Below, in pieces: positions 28,273 through 35,683 of a stretch of DNA of 38,142 nt. Positions within the stretch are counted from its first letter, which is position 1. Each line of letters starts with the position of its first letter. The stretch lies in the NCBI GenBank assembly GCA_023663705.1, contig JAMPGY010000001.1, positions 295,448 to 333,589 of the forward strand. Direction: 5' to 3'. This DNA is from Clostridium sp. (GTDB lineage Bacteria > Bacteroidota > Bacteroidia > Bacteroidales > Bacteroidaceae). The notes beneath the pieces are model-generated. The model searched no databases, was not told the origin of the DNA, and worked only from the letters and a program-made list of their open reading frames with translations. The translations under genes and the position numbers were made by a program.

Positions 28273-29232
28273 ATGAACATTGTAGTACTGGACGGACACA
28301 CCCTCAACCCCGGAGATCTCTCCTGGGACGGCCTTAAGGCATTGGGCACACTAACCGTCTACCCCCGCACAGCCACCGAAACCGACATTCTGGATCGCGC
28401 TTCGGATGCTGATATTCTACTCACCAATAAAACAGTCATCAACCGCTCCACTATCAACCGGCTTCCCCGACTGAAATATATCGGTGTCTTGGCCACTGGA
28501 TATAATGTTGTGGACATACAAGCCGCCTGCGAACGGGGGATCTGCGTGTGTAACATTCCGGCCTATAGTACGGAATCCGTGGCACAGATGACGTTTGCCC
28601 ATCTGCTGACCATCACCAACCGGGTGGAACATTACACCCACGAAAACCGACAGGGCCTATGGAACCGATGCTCCGACTTCTCTTATACAGATACGCCACT
28701 GATGGAACTTGCCGGTAAAAGAATGGGACTTGTAGGACTCGGACATATCGGAATGCGAGTGGCACAGATTGCCCGCGCCTTTGGCATGGATGTGTGTGCC
28801 GAAACCTCCAAAAGCCGCGGGCAACTCCCCGACTACATCACTCCAACAGACCGGCGAAACCTGTTTGCCGGGTGTGACATCGTGAGCCTGCACTGTCCAT
28901 TGACAGAACACACAGACCGGATGGTGAACAAAGCCTTGCTGAGCAATGCCAAACACGGTTTGATTCTGATTAACACAAGTCGCGGACAGCTGATCAATGA
29001 GGCGGATGTTGCCCAGGCACTCCTTTCGGGACGCTTGGCGGCATACGGTTGTGATGTACTTTCTTCCGAACCGCCTTCGATCGAAAACCCGTTGCTAAAA
29101 GCCCCTAATACCTTCGTCACACCCCACATCGCATGGGCTACCCGCGAAGCGCGAACACGCCTGATGGACATCTGCATAAACAATATAAAAGCATTCCTTA
29201 ATAAGAAACCGAAAAACACAATCCGATCATGA
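28273..29232 (+). CDS. D-2-hydroxyacid dehydrogenase (glycerate dehydrogenase-like)
   Basis: A 319-residue cytoplasmic NAD(P)-dependent enzyme interconverting 2-hydroxy and 2-oxo acids. The Rossmann motif GLGHIG is at 155-160. The catalytic set is Arg237 (NTSRGQL), Glu266 (LSSEPP) and His285 (TPHIAWAT). GVLATGYNVVDIQAA resembles glycerate/hydroxypyruvate reductases of the HprA type, so glycerate/hydroxypyruvate is the likely substrate, but D-lactate or another oxo acid is possible. It overlaps the next gene by ATGA, indicating translational coupling. Confidence 0.9.
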   Translation: MNIVVLDGHTLNPGDLSWDGLKALGTLTVYPRTATETDILDRASDADILLTNKTVINRSTINRLPRLKYIGVLATGYNVVDIQAACERGICVCNIPAYSTESVAQMTFAHLLTITNRVEHYTHENRQGLWNRCSDFSYTDTPLMELAGKRMGLVGLGHIGMRVAQIARAFGMDVCAETSKSRGQLPDYITPTDRRNLFAGCDIVSLHCPLTEHTDRMVNKALLSNAKHGLILINTSRGQLINEADVAQALLSGRLAAYGCDVLSSEPPSIENPLLKAPNTFVTPHIAWATREARTRLMDICINNIKAFLNKKPKNTIRS

Positions 29233-29936
29233 TTATTGACGAAATTATCAACATTTTGGAACTGATGGGATCAACCTTTCGCATCCCCATCTCTTTTGTA
29301 ATCATTGAGTTCATAGCCACATTTGCCTCGGCCATATCCGGCATACGACTGGCTTCTGCCAAACATTTTGATTGGTTTGGCGCCTACATCGTGGGCACAG
29401 CCACAGCCATCGGAGGCGGAACCCTGCGTGATGTGATGCTGGGTATCCCCCCTTTCTGGATGACCAACCCTATCTACATCGTGTGCTGCGCAATGGCCCT
29501 GTTCTTCGTCATCTGGTTCGGCAAATATCTGATACGGCAGAACAACACTTTGTTCATATTCGATGCCATCGCCCTTGCTTTGTTCAACATCATCGGTATC
29601 GAAAAGACACTGAACATGGGCTATCCCTACTGGACCGCCATCATTATGGGTACAGTAACCGGAGCCGCCGGTGGAGTCATACGCGATGTATTTATCAATG
29701 TGGAACCCCTCGTATTCCGGAAAGACATCTATGCCATGGCCTGCGTATTCGGTGGTATCGTATATATGATATGCGACAGGATCGGCCTTTCGGATGAAGT
29801 AAATGCCATTCTGTCTTTCTTTGCCGTAATTGCCATACGCGTTATCGCCGTGAAGTATCACTGGGGATTACCGGTGTTGAAAGGTGATCCTGAAGAAAAC
29901 GCTTCCTCTACTGAGGAGGGCAGAAGAAGGGAATGA
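29229..29936 (+). CDS. TRIC/UPF0126 family membrane protein
   Basis: A 235-residue inner-membrane protein with two repeats of three helices plus a seventh helix. The duplicated signature is visible as GTATAIGGGTLRDVMLGIPP and GTVTGAAGGVIRDVFINVEP. Bacterial members are homologues of trimeric intracellular cation channels; some relatives have been linked to amino-acid transport. It is coupled by a 4-base overlap to the dehydrogenase and followed by a strong terminator. The hydrophilic tail is rich in Glu, Ser and Arg. Confidence 0.9.
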   Translation: MIIDEIINILELMGSTFRIPISFVIIEFIATFASAISGIRLASAKHFDWFGAYIVGTATAIGGGTLRDVMLGIPPFWMTNPIYIVCCAMALFFVIWFGKYLIRQNNTLFIFDAIALALFNIIGIEKTLNMGYPYWTAIIMGTVTGAAGGVIRDVFINVEPLVFRKDIYAMACVFGGIVYMICDRIGLSDEVNAILSFFAVIAIRVIAVKYHWGLPVLKGDPEENASSTEEGRRRE

Positions 29937-29948
29937 TCCCCGAAGAGG

Positions 29949-30305
29949 CTACCCCGCAAGCAATTCTTCCCGTTGTTTGCGGGGTAATTTTTTTACAATC
30001 TCGTCATAGGCATGTTCAATCAGACTGCGGATCAAACTGTCTGGAAGTTCATCACTGCCTATCGGCAATTGGTTCCAATATTTCTTGTTCCAATGAAAGG
30101 CACCGGTTATGCAGTCATAGCGGTCGCGCAATTCCACCGCATAATCGGCATCGCATTTGAGTGTGAGCATATCCGGATGGTTAAGATTCACACAAGCAAA
30201 AATCTTGTTTTTCAAACGAAACACCAAATGCACCTCGTCAAATGGAAAATCTTCCGTCACGAAAGGTTTGGCCAGACAATAAGTCCTCACCGACTCTATA
30301 TCCAT
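29949..30305 (-). CDS. MmcQ/YjbR family protein
   Basis: A 118-residue protein of the MmcQ/YjbR (CyaY-like fold) family. Typical blocks are VRTYCLAKPFVTEDFPFDE, VNLNHPDMLTLKCD, HWNKKYWNQLPI and LIEHAYDEIVKKLPR. Members are annotated as DNA-binding-like, but no activity is established. It is the last gene of the minus-strand operon, 16 bases after the PqqD gene, and its 3' end contains the terminator of the convergent unit. Confidence 0.9.
   Translation of the reverse strand: MDIESVRTYCLAKPFVTEDFPFDEVHLVFRLKNKIFACVNLNHPDMLTLKCDADYAVELRDRYDCITGAFHWNKKYWNQLPIGSDELPDSLIRSLIEHAYDEIVKKLPRKQREELLAG
29950..29994 (+). terminator. Terminator of the dehydrogenase-TRIC unit, inside the 3' end of the MmcQ gene
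   Basis: A 14-bp stem with one G-T pair (29950-29963 with 29973-29986) is followed by seven T at 29988-29994. The stem also encodes the last codons of the convergent minus-strand gene, which stops at 29949. Confidence 0.88.
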
Positions 30306-30321
30306 TCTCTGTCAACGATTA

Positions 30322-30588
30322 TTAGTCCACAAGTCCGTTTTTCACCCACTGGGCAAGCAGTTTGTCCACGTCGGCTACAGCCGTAGCCCTGTCCACTTCA
30401 TAGGTTTCTATCAGGGCGTCCACCATATCCTGCGCCGTAAACTCACGATCAATCGCCTTGTTCCACAAATAAGCTGCCGTCTCGTTAAGACTGATAATCT
30501 TGCTGAAGTCGATATTCTCGCGTCCGTGAGCCATGACTACTTGCTCGCCACACACATCGCGCAATTCAAAACCTTGTTTTATCTTCAT
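30322..30588 (-). CDS. PqqD-family (RiPP recognition element-like) protein
   Basis: An 88-residue protein from the ATG at 30588; an in-frame ATG four codons upstream (30600) is also possible. It has the PqqD pattern: a beta region (FELRDVCGEQVVMAHG), FSKIISLNETAAYLWNKAID, then a helical part (FTAQDMVDALIETYEVDRAT, AVADVDKLLAQWVKNGLVD). PqqD domains bind leader peptides and present them to modifying enzymes. No radical-SAM enzyme or obvious precursor peptide lies beside it. It is followed by MmcQ/YjbR and preceded by the S24/S26 peptidase, so a partnership with that peptidase and the kinase-like gene is inferred. Confidence 0.9.
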   Translation of the reverse strand: MKIKQGFELRDVCGEQVVMAHGRENIDFSKIISLNETAAYLWNKAIDREFTAQDMVDALIETYEVDRATAVADVDKLLAQWVKNGLVD

Positions 30589-30602
30589 AGGTATAATCAT
30601 TA

Positions 30603-31139
30603 TTATTCGTTCAATATTCTGTACACAAACAGGAGCCCCCGACGCACAGGCTTCAACCGACGCCAAATCCGAATGCGACGGCACAGACGGGCGTCATCCG
30701 CCGACATCTGATGCGAGGGATAGAGATACGTGATAACCTTTCCGGCCACATCATCCACCCTGCAACGCTCCACTCCCTTCAGATTGCCATCACCCATCAA
30801 AGTAAGTCTATTGCCTTCACGGCGGATAATGCGGTGAAGTACAAAACGCCCGGGAGCTATCTCCGCCAGTACAGCATCACCCGGTTGAGGATCCGGTTCG
30901 GCCTGTAACACCACCTTGTCCCGGCAATGTTCCAAAAAAGGACGCATACTGTAGCCTTTCACCACAATTGTGGCTGTGTGCCCCTCTTGCAGGGCACGGC
31001 GCACCTCCGTCAGAAACTTATCGTTGGGCATTTTCCTTACCGCATGCCGAGGGACTTCTCCCCTCCGATGCTTCCACAGACGCAGGGGAGCCAGCAGAAC
31101 GCGTAAAACCGACTTGACAATCTGCTTCAACATGCTCAT
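30603..31139 (-). CDS. S24/S26 family (signal peptidase-like) protein
   Basis: A 178-residue protein with the S24/S26 core. Ser64 lies in VKGYSMRPFLE (GxSMxP box), His102 in FVLHRIIR, and GDGN is at 116-119. The His in the second box, rather than Lys, resembles the Ser-His dyad of archaeal/ER-type signal peptidases such as SipW. An amphipathic N-terminus (KQIVKSVLRVLLAPLRLW) could associate with the membrane, but no clear transmembrane helix is present. It overlaps the upstream P-loop gene by four bases (ATGA). It may process a substrate handled by the neighbouring PqqD protein; this is inference. Confidence 0.85.
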   Translation of the reverse strand: MSMLKQIVKSVLRVLLAPLRLWKHRRGEVPRHAVRKMPNDKFLTEVRRALQEGHTATIVVKGYSMRPFLEHCRDKVVLQAEPDPQPGDAVLAEIAPGRFVLHRIIRREGNRLTLMGDGNLKGVERCRVDDVAGKVITYLYPSHQMSADDARLCRRIRIWRRLKPVRRGLLFVYRILNE

Positions 31140-32020
31140 CTTTCAGTTGTCAGTGTGCTGTGGCTCAACCGGGCCGCATCTCCATCAGGCAAGCATCCCA
31201 GCACATAGAAAGGCACCCGTCCCACAACGGCCGCGACTGTGTCACACACTCCGTTGTACACCTGCTTGTCCCACTTCATGGTGGAAGCGGAAGGTAGCAG
31301 CGACACGAAAGCTTGCAAACCAACCTTACGGGTGATGATATTTTCCGGCCGCTGTTCCAACAGCACGATCCCCCCGCAGGGAGCTTCCACATTGCGATAG
31401 CACGGTGTCTTTCCGCTCCAAGGCGAACCGTAAACAACCACCTGCCCTTCATCTGTGAGACGAAGTACGGGATTGTCGTCATTCATCAGATCCGAGCCGG
31501 GAATATGCTGACGCCACAGACGGGTGTGCGTACTCTTTCCCGTTCCGCTCTTGCCCAGAAACATATATCCCTTGCCTCCGTTGCGGATCACTGACGAGTG
31601 CATCAGGAGAGTGTGTCGGGTGGCACCGGCAAAAGCATACGCAATCATCAGACTGTTATTGAGTGCATAGTTGCGTTGCACCCACGAGTTCTGCATCAGA
31701 CACACACGACATGAAGAAAAATCGGCAGAAGTCTGAAAGCGCGCGCATAACACACCGTGAACATCGCTTATATCAAAGCGATAACCACCGTCGGGACGCA
31801 GATACACACCGTGATTGCATCCGCCACAGTCGAATTGTCCGATCTCGTCTGTCTCTTCTTCAGGCAACATGGAACCGTCTACCGTGAGGTGAAAAAGCAA
31901 GTCACCTTGCTCTTCCGTACGGAAGGGGGCACACGAAGGAATCAGACGCTCGTCGTCACATTCGTCAACAAAGGACACCCGAAACAGATGCCCTCCCACT
32001 TTGTAGGTCATCGTCTTCAT
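31136..32020 (-). CDS. HPr-kinase-like P-loop protein
   Basis: A 294-residue protein with an N-terminal variable part (1 to about 135) containing a CxxC pair (Cys65, Cys68 in FDCGGCNHG), then an HPrK/phosphorylase C-terminal-like domain. That domain shows LLMHSSVI (His141), the P-loop GKSGTGKST at 156-164, acidic NDDNPVLRL (181-187) and GSPWSGKTPCYRN (199-210). HPr kinase relatives phosphorylate serine in HPr, and in some RiPP clusters a homologue phosphorylates lasso peptides. Here the substrate is unknown. It overlaps both neighbours by four bases, indicating strict co-translation with the exported protein and the peptidase. Confidence 0.82.
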   Translation of the reverse strand: MKTMTYKVGGHLFRVSFVDECDDERLIPSCAPFRTEEQGDLLFHLTVDGSMLPEEETDEIGQFDCGGCNHGVYLRPDGGYRFDISDVHGVLCARFQTSADFSSCRVCLMQNSWVQRNYALNNSLMIAYAFAGATRHTLLMHSSVIRNGGKGYMFLGKSGTGKSTHTRLWRQHIPGSDLMNDDNPVLRLTDEGQVVVYGSPWSGKTPCYRNVEAPCGGIVLLEQRPENIITRKVGLQAFVSLLPSASTMKWDKQVYNGVCDTVAAVVGRVPFYVLGCLPDGDAARLSHSTLTTER

Positions 32021-32457
32021 TTGGCTTCACCCTCTTTTATCAACTGACCGGTATAGTACATCTCGGTCTGGAAACGGAATTTATCTGTCCCCACGGGCTG
32101 CACCACCACCTCTTTGTTTTTAGCATATTTCTTTTTCACCGACAAGAAAGTCTTTTCCAATTTCTTGCGGCTGCGGTTGTAGAAAACGGTGCTGGTCTGG
32201 TTTGTCTGCCCGCATTGCTCCTCCAAATAGAGTTGCAACTGTGCACTATAGAGCGTGCGCTCTGCTATATACCCGGTTTTGGGCTGAAAATAGACCGTAT
32301 CCAATTCCTGTAGATCTGTGATATACACAATTGAATCTGTAAACGACATGGACACGCCAAACATATAAGCCTTTCCGGGCTTGGCTTTTTGGTCGGCACG
32401 AACCTGTGCCACACAACAAGCCACCGCAAGCAAAAAGATAAGTTTTATCTTACTCAT
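32017..32457 (-). CDS. Small exported protein, function unknown
   Basis: A 146-residue protein with a signal peptide (MSKIKLIFLLAVACCVAQVRA, cleavage near 21). The mature part is basic at its C-terminal half (RSRKKLEKTFLSVKKKYAKN) and contains a single Cys (EEQCGQ). I do not recognise a named family. It is the first gene of the operon, with a near-consensus promoter 23-54 bases upstream, and its stop overlaps the start of the HPrK-like gene by four bases. It could be the substrate or an envelope partner of the downstream modification genes; that is only suggested by position. Confidence 0.75.
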   Translation of the reverse strand: MSKIKLIFLLAVACCVAQVRADQKAKPGKAYMFGVSMSFTDSIVYITDLQELDTVYFQPKTGYIAERTLYSAQLQLYLEEQCGQTNQTSTVFYNRSRKKLEKTFLSVKKKYAKNKEVVVQPVGTDKFRFQTEMYYTGQLIKEGEAK

Positions 32458-32479
32458 GATAATTCCTTAATATATCGTA

Positions 32480-32511
32480 CAAATATACGTAAATATCCGA
32501 CATCACACAAA
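32480..32511 (-). promoter_or_regulatory. Strong Bacteroides-type promoter of the HPrK/S26/PqqD operon
   Basis: On the minus strand TTTG (32511-32508), a 20-base spacer and TATATTTG (32487-32480) match the consensus exactly. Transcription would start near 32474, about 17 bases before the ATG. Confidence 0.8.
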
Positions 32512-32592
32512 TAGGGAAAGACTTATTAAACACCCCAGGTCTTTTTCCCTTACAAAACAACCACGTCCCCCTGTAGCTTACCCGGTAATACG

Positions 32593-32632
32593 CAGACAGG
32601 ACGGAACGTCTTTCAACGTTCCGTCCTGTCTG
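32593..32632. repeat. Perfect 17-bp inverted repeat downstream of rpoD
   Basis: CAGACAGGACGGAACGT at 32593-32609 is exactly complementary to 32616-32632, with a six-base loop. There is no T-run on either strand. It lies between the rpoD terminator and the promoter of the next operon. Confidence 0.85.
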
Positions 32633-32649
32633 GGAACATACGTAAGGCA

Positions 32650-32680
32650 GAAAAAAACGCTTTGCCAAGCGCCGCCTTTT
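32650..32680 (-). terminator. Terminator of rpoD
   Basis: On the minus strand CGCTT-GGCA-AAGCG (32672-32659) is followed by seven T (32657-32651), starting about 13 bases after the rpoD stop. The stem is short (5 bp, extendable with imperfect pairs), so strength is moderate. Confidence 0.65.
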
Positions 32681-32684
32681 TTCC

Positions 32685-33545
32685 TTATCCTAAATAGGAC
32701 TTCAACAACTTGCTTTTGGTGTTCTGCCGCAAACGACGGATAGCCTTTTCCTTAATCTGACGCACACGCTCACGAGTCAGATTAAACTTGTCGCCTATCT
32801 CCTCCAACGTCATCTCCTGATGGTTGATACCGAAGAACATCTGTATGATTTCCTTCTCACGCTCACTCAGGGTGGACAACGCGCGGTCTATCTCGCGTGC
32901 AAGAGACTCATTTACCAAAGAACGGTCGGCCATGGGAGAATCGTCATTGACCAGCACGTCAAGCAAACTGTTGTCCTCACCCTCCACAAAGGGAGCATCC
33001 ACCGAGATGTGACGGCCACTGACCTTCAACGTATCCGAAATTTTATCCACGGGAATCTCCAGCTCATCAGCCAGTTCTTCCGGACTGGGACGTCGTTCAT
33101 TCTCCTGTTCAAACTTGCTGAATGCCTTGCTGATCTTGTTGAGTGAACCCACCTGATTGAGCGGCAGGCGAACGATACGGCTCTGCTCGGCCAATGCCTG
33201 CAGAATGGACTGGCGAATCCACCACACGGCATAACTGATAAACTTAAAACCTCTGGTCTCATCAAACTTCTCTGCGGCTTTTATCAATCCCAAGTTGCCT
33301 TCGTTGATCAAGTCAGGCAGACTCAGTCCCTGATTCTGATACTGCTTGGCCACGGACACGACAAAACGCAAGTTGGCGCGGGTCAGTTTCTCCAGAGCCA
33401 CGCGGTCTCCCTTGCGTATGCGCTGAGCCAATTCCACCTCTTCTTCCACAGTAATCAAGTCTTCACGACCGATCTCCTGCAAGTACTTGTCCAACGAAGC
33501 GCTTTCGCGGTTTGTGATACTTTTGGTAATCTTTAGCTGTCTCAT
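32685..33545 (-). CDS. rpoD: Primary RNA polymerase sigma factor (RpoD/SigA)
   Basis: A 286-residue housekeeping sigma-70 factor of the short Bacteroidetes type without region 1.1. Region 2 shows [38 protein letters not shown] and [19 protein letters not shown]. Region 3 follows ([14 protein letters not shown]). Region 4 has [15 protein letters not shown] and the helix-turn-helix [20 protein letters not shown]. This factor recognises the TTTG/TAnnTTTG promoters seen across the window. It probably has its own promoter at 33569-33576. Confidence 0.98.
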   Translation of the reverse strand: MRQLKITKSITNRESASLDKYLQEIGREDLITVEEEVELAQRIRKGDRVALEKLTRANLRFVVSVAKQYQNQGLSLPDLINEGNLGLIKAAEKFDETRGFKFISYAVWWIRQSILQALAEQSRIVRLPLNQVGSLNKISKAFSKFEQENERRPSPEELADELEIPVDKISDTLKVSGRHISVDAPFVEGEDNSLLDVLVNDDSPMADRSLVNESLAREIDRALSTLSEREKEIIQMFFGINHQEMTLEEIGDKFNLTRERVRQIKEKAIRRLRQNTKSKLLKSYLG

Positions 33546-33568
33546 TCCTTATTAACCATTTTAGGGGG

Positions 33569-33576
33569 CAAATTTA
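33569..33576 (-). promoter_or_regulatory. Putative -7 element of rpoD
   Basis: On the minus strand this reads TAAATTTG, 23 bases upstream of the rpoD ATG. No convincing -33 element. Confidence 0.45.
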
Positions 33577-33630
33577 CAACATTTTATTGGTTCGTCCGGT
33601 ATATTTTTGGGAAAAATCCGTCCGATTCAT

Positions 33631-35664
33631 TTAAATACAATGCAGATGAACCTCCATTACCGCCTTGTATTCCTTGCCATCCGTATGTCTGTAGACGATG
33701 GCCTGACGAACCACATATTCCTGTCCGGACACCAGCCGGCCGGGATATTGTCCCACATAGCAACCGTATTTATCCGGATAGAATTCCGCAAAAATACGGG
33801 CGTTGCCATCGTAACCGCACACATTGCCTGTGGCTGTGAACCAATGTCCGAAACAAGTGGCGGAACTGGTGGAGGTGGTTGTATTGTCGGTCATACCACC
33901 CCCGGAACTAATGCCTGCAAAACGTATGGAATTGTCCGTGCCCACCCGAACCGACTTCATCTGCTGCGTGCTCAACCCCAGCGCCTCACTCACCGCATCC
34001 ATGTCGTACTGCACACGCACGGAAGAGTAGCTATCCGCACTACGCTTCAGATTGGCATGCAGAACCACCACCGTATCGCGACGCTCATAGTCCTCCGGAT
34101 ACACTCCGTAGGTTCGGAACATTCCCGAGGGCGAGGACTGATCGAATTTCACCCGATAGGGCCACTGCTCATCATTGTCCGTGTTATCGTCCCAAGCATG
34201 GCGCCAGTATTCAGTCGGGGCACCCATCACAACAAACCACAGATGGGTGCAATCGTCCGGCACAACAATGGACGCCTCGCCCTCCCGGTCACTCTGCATA
34301 TCACCATACACACGGGTCTCCCCTCGAGTGTAGGCCACAAAACCATAACGCCATCCAGCCTTGTCCACGTTCACCCGGCGGTACCCATCGGCACCGGCAA
34401 CTCCCTTGAAAACAGCTTTCACCTCCGTCCCCGCGGCAGGCACTTTCAGGGGTATCATGTTGTAACCGTAGTTTTCGGGACAATAATCGGCGTCCACCTC
34501 CCACCATCCTTCAGCATCGGCCGCTTCGTGCATCCGGGCGGCAAAGTCGCCGATGTGACTCTTGCCGTATTCACGCAAACCGTCCAAGTCCCAAGTGGCC
34601 AGGCGGGCACTGCATTCATACATTTCGTCACCAAAAGTTTTCACGTCCACTCCCGTCATCCTCATATAGGCTTCCACAGGATCCTCGGGACGCTCCGCCT
34701 CACGCCACATGCGGCCAATGAAGTCCTGCCCGTGCTTCATACACCACCAGTCCTGCACAAACATATTCTGATAGCGCAGCGTCTCATGCATCAGATTCAG
34801 ATGATACTGTCCTTTATAGGCCGCATAGAAATCCTGCTCGAACTTCAGGTGCGGATATGCCTTGTAGGCCTGCCAGTTGGCACAACCTTCCCACCATCCG
34901 TTTCCGCCGGAACAGTCGGGACCGAAACCATAGTCGAAACCGTGAGGTTCGCCCAAGTCACACTTCACCAGATATTGGAACGTGTGACCGATTTCGTGAG
35001 CTACGGTCTGCCCGTCACGCGAACTGACAGCTCCGGGACTTACGTTGAACGCCCCGGTTTTGAAGTCGTATCCCGAACCGTTAGCCACCCAATCGGTCTG
35101 ATAATAGACGTACATCTGTATCTTATATTTATCTGTGGTTGATTCGCCTTCTTTCAGAAACCCCAGTTCTTCGGCATACAATTTGAAATAGCGCTCGCCA
35201 TTCTCAAGCAATTTTGTCGGATTGAAGGCATAGCTACCGGCCTTGGTTGGATCGGCGCCAAAACCTTTTTCCCAAAACACGATGTAGTGCTCCGACTCCA
35301 TGCTCCGCGCAAAGCTCCAACGGCTGTTGTCGTCCGTGTAGTCGTTTCCGGCCCAGTTACTGGCCTTATACACGATGCGCCCGGGATTTTCAAATTGATA
35401 TACTCCGTCCTTACCGTACACCTTCATATCCCCTTTCACGCCGTCATCCGTGGTTTTATACATTACCATGTAGTTCTTACGGAACTCTAAAGAATCATAT
35501 CCGGAAAGATCTATCTCCACATTTTCTTTCGAACGGTCGTCATATCTGAACCAAAGCGTATTGTATTTTTCCTGTGCTTTTACCTGCGGAAGGATGGTAG
35601 CCATCGCCAACAGAGCACATGCCATTCTTTTCATTTTCCTTACTGATTGTTTTGTCGTTTTCAT
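33631..35664 (-). CDS. Secreted DUF6055/DUF4859 metalloprotease-like protein
   Basis: A 677-residue exported protein with a signal sequence ending LPQVKAQ (about 31; an internal Met11 could also start it). An N-terminal beta segment (about 34-100) precedes a DUF6055-type domain with a zinc-protease motif HEIGH at 223-227 and a downstream WWEGCANWQ in which Glu259 is a candidate third ligand, a gluzincin-like layout. The C-terminal part (about 540-677) resembles DUF4859, with CGYDGNARIFAEFYPDKYG and VGQYPGRLVSGQEYVVRQAI. Activity is not established; host-glycoprotein or cell-surface protein degradation is a guess. It lies 19 bases downstream of the small protein gene at 35684 and is probably co-transcribed with it. 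Confidence 0.8.
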   Translation of the reverse strand: MKTTKQSVRKMKRMACALLAMATILPQVKAQEKYNTLWFRYDDRSKENVEIDLSGYDSLEFRKNYMVMYKTTDDGVKGDMKVYGKDGVYQFENPGRIVYKASNWAGNDYTDDNSRWSFARSMESEHYIVFWEKGFGADPTKAGSYAFNPTKLLENGERYFKLYAEELGFLKEGESTTDKYKIQMYVYYQTDWVANGSGYDFKTGAFNVSPGAVSSRDGQTVAHEIGHTFQYLVKCDLGEPHGFDYGFGPDCSGGNGWWEGCANWQAYKAYPHLKFEQDFYAAYKGQYHLNLMHETLRYQNMFVQDWWCMKHGQDFIGRMWREAERPEDPVEAYMRMTGVDVKTFGDEMYECSARLATWDLDGLREYGKSHIGDFAARMHEAADAEGWWEVDADYCPENYGYNMIPLKVPAAGTEVKAVFKGVAGADGYRRVNVDKAGWRYGFVAYTRGETRVYGDMQSDREGEASIVVPDDCTHLWFVVMGAPTEYWRHAWDDNTDNDEQWPYRVKFDQSSPSGMFRTYGVYPEDYERRDTVVVLHANLKRSADSYSSVRVQYDMDAVSEALGLSTQQMKSVRVGTDNSIRFAGISSGGGMTDNTTTSTSSATCFGHWFTATGNVCGYDGNARIFAEFYPDKYGCYVGQYPGRLVSGQEYVVRQAIVYRHTDGKEYKAVMEVHLHCI

Positions 35665-35683
35665 GATTGAGCCTCATCGCCGG

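Noticed and set aside
30589-30684. N-terminal extension of the PqqD-like gene
   Set aside because: It overlaps the peptidase gene and adds residues with no PqqD similarity.
30322-32457. A lasso-peptide biosynthetic cluster
   Set aside because: PqqD and HPrK-like genes occur in such clusters, but no asparagine-synthetase-like cyclase, transglutaminase-like leader protease, exporter or precursor peptide is present.
32450-32668. Minus-strand 72-codon open frame between rpoD and the exported protein gene
   Set aside because: It spans the rpoD terminator, the 17-bp hairpin and a consensus promoter; the translation has no protein-like features.
33607-35142. Long plus-strand open frame (511 codons) opposite the DUF6055/DUF4859 gene
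   Set aside because: The translation is His/Thr/Val-rich with no domain pattern or signal, and it is fully antisense to a well-supported secreted protein.
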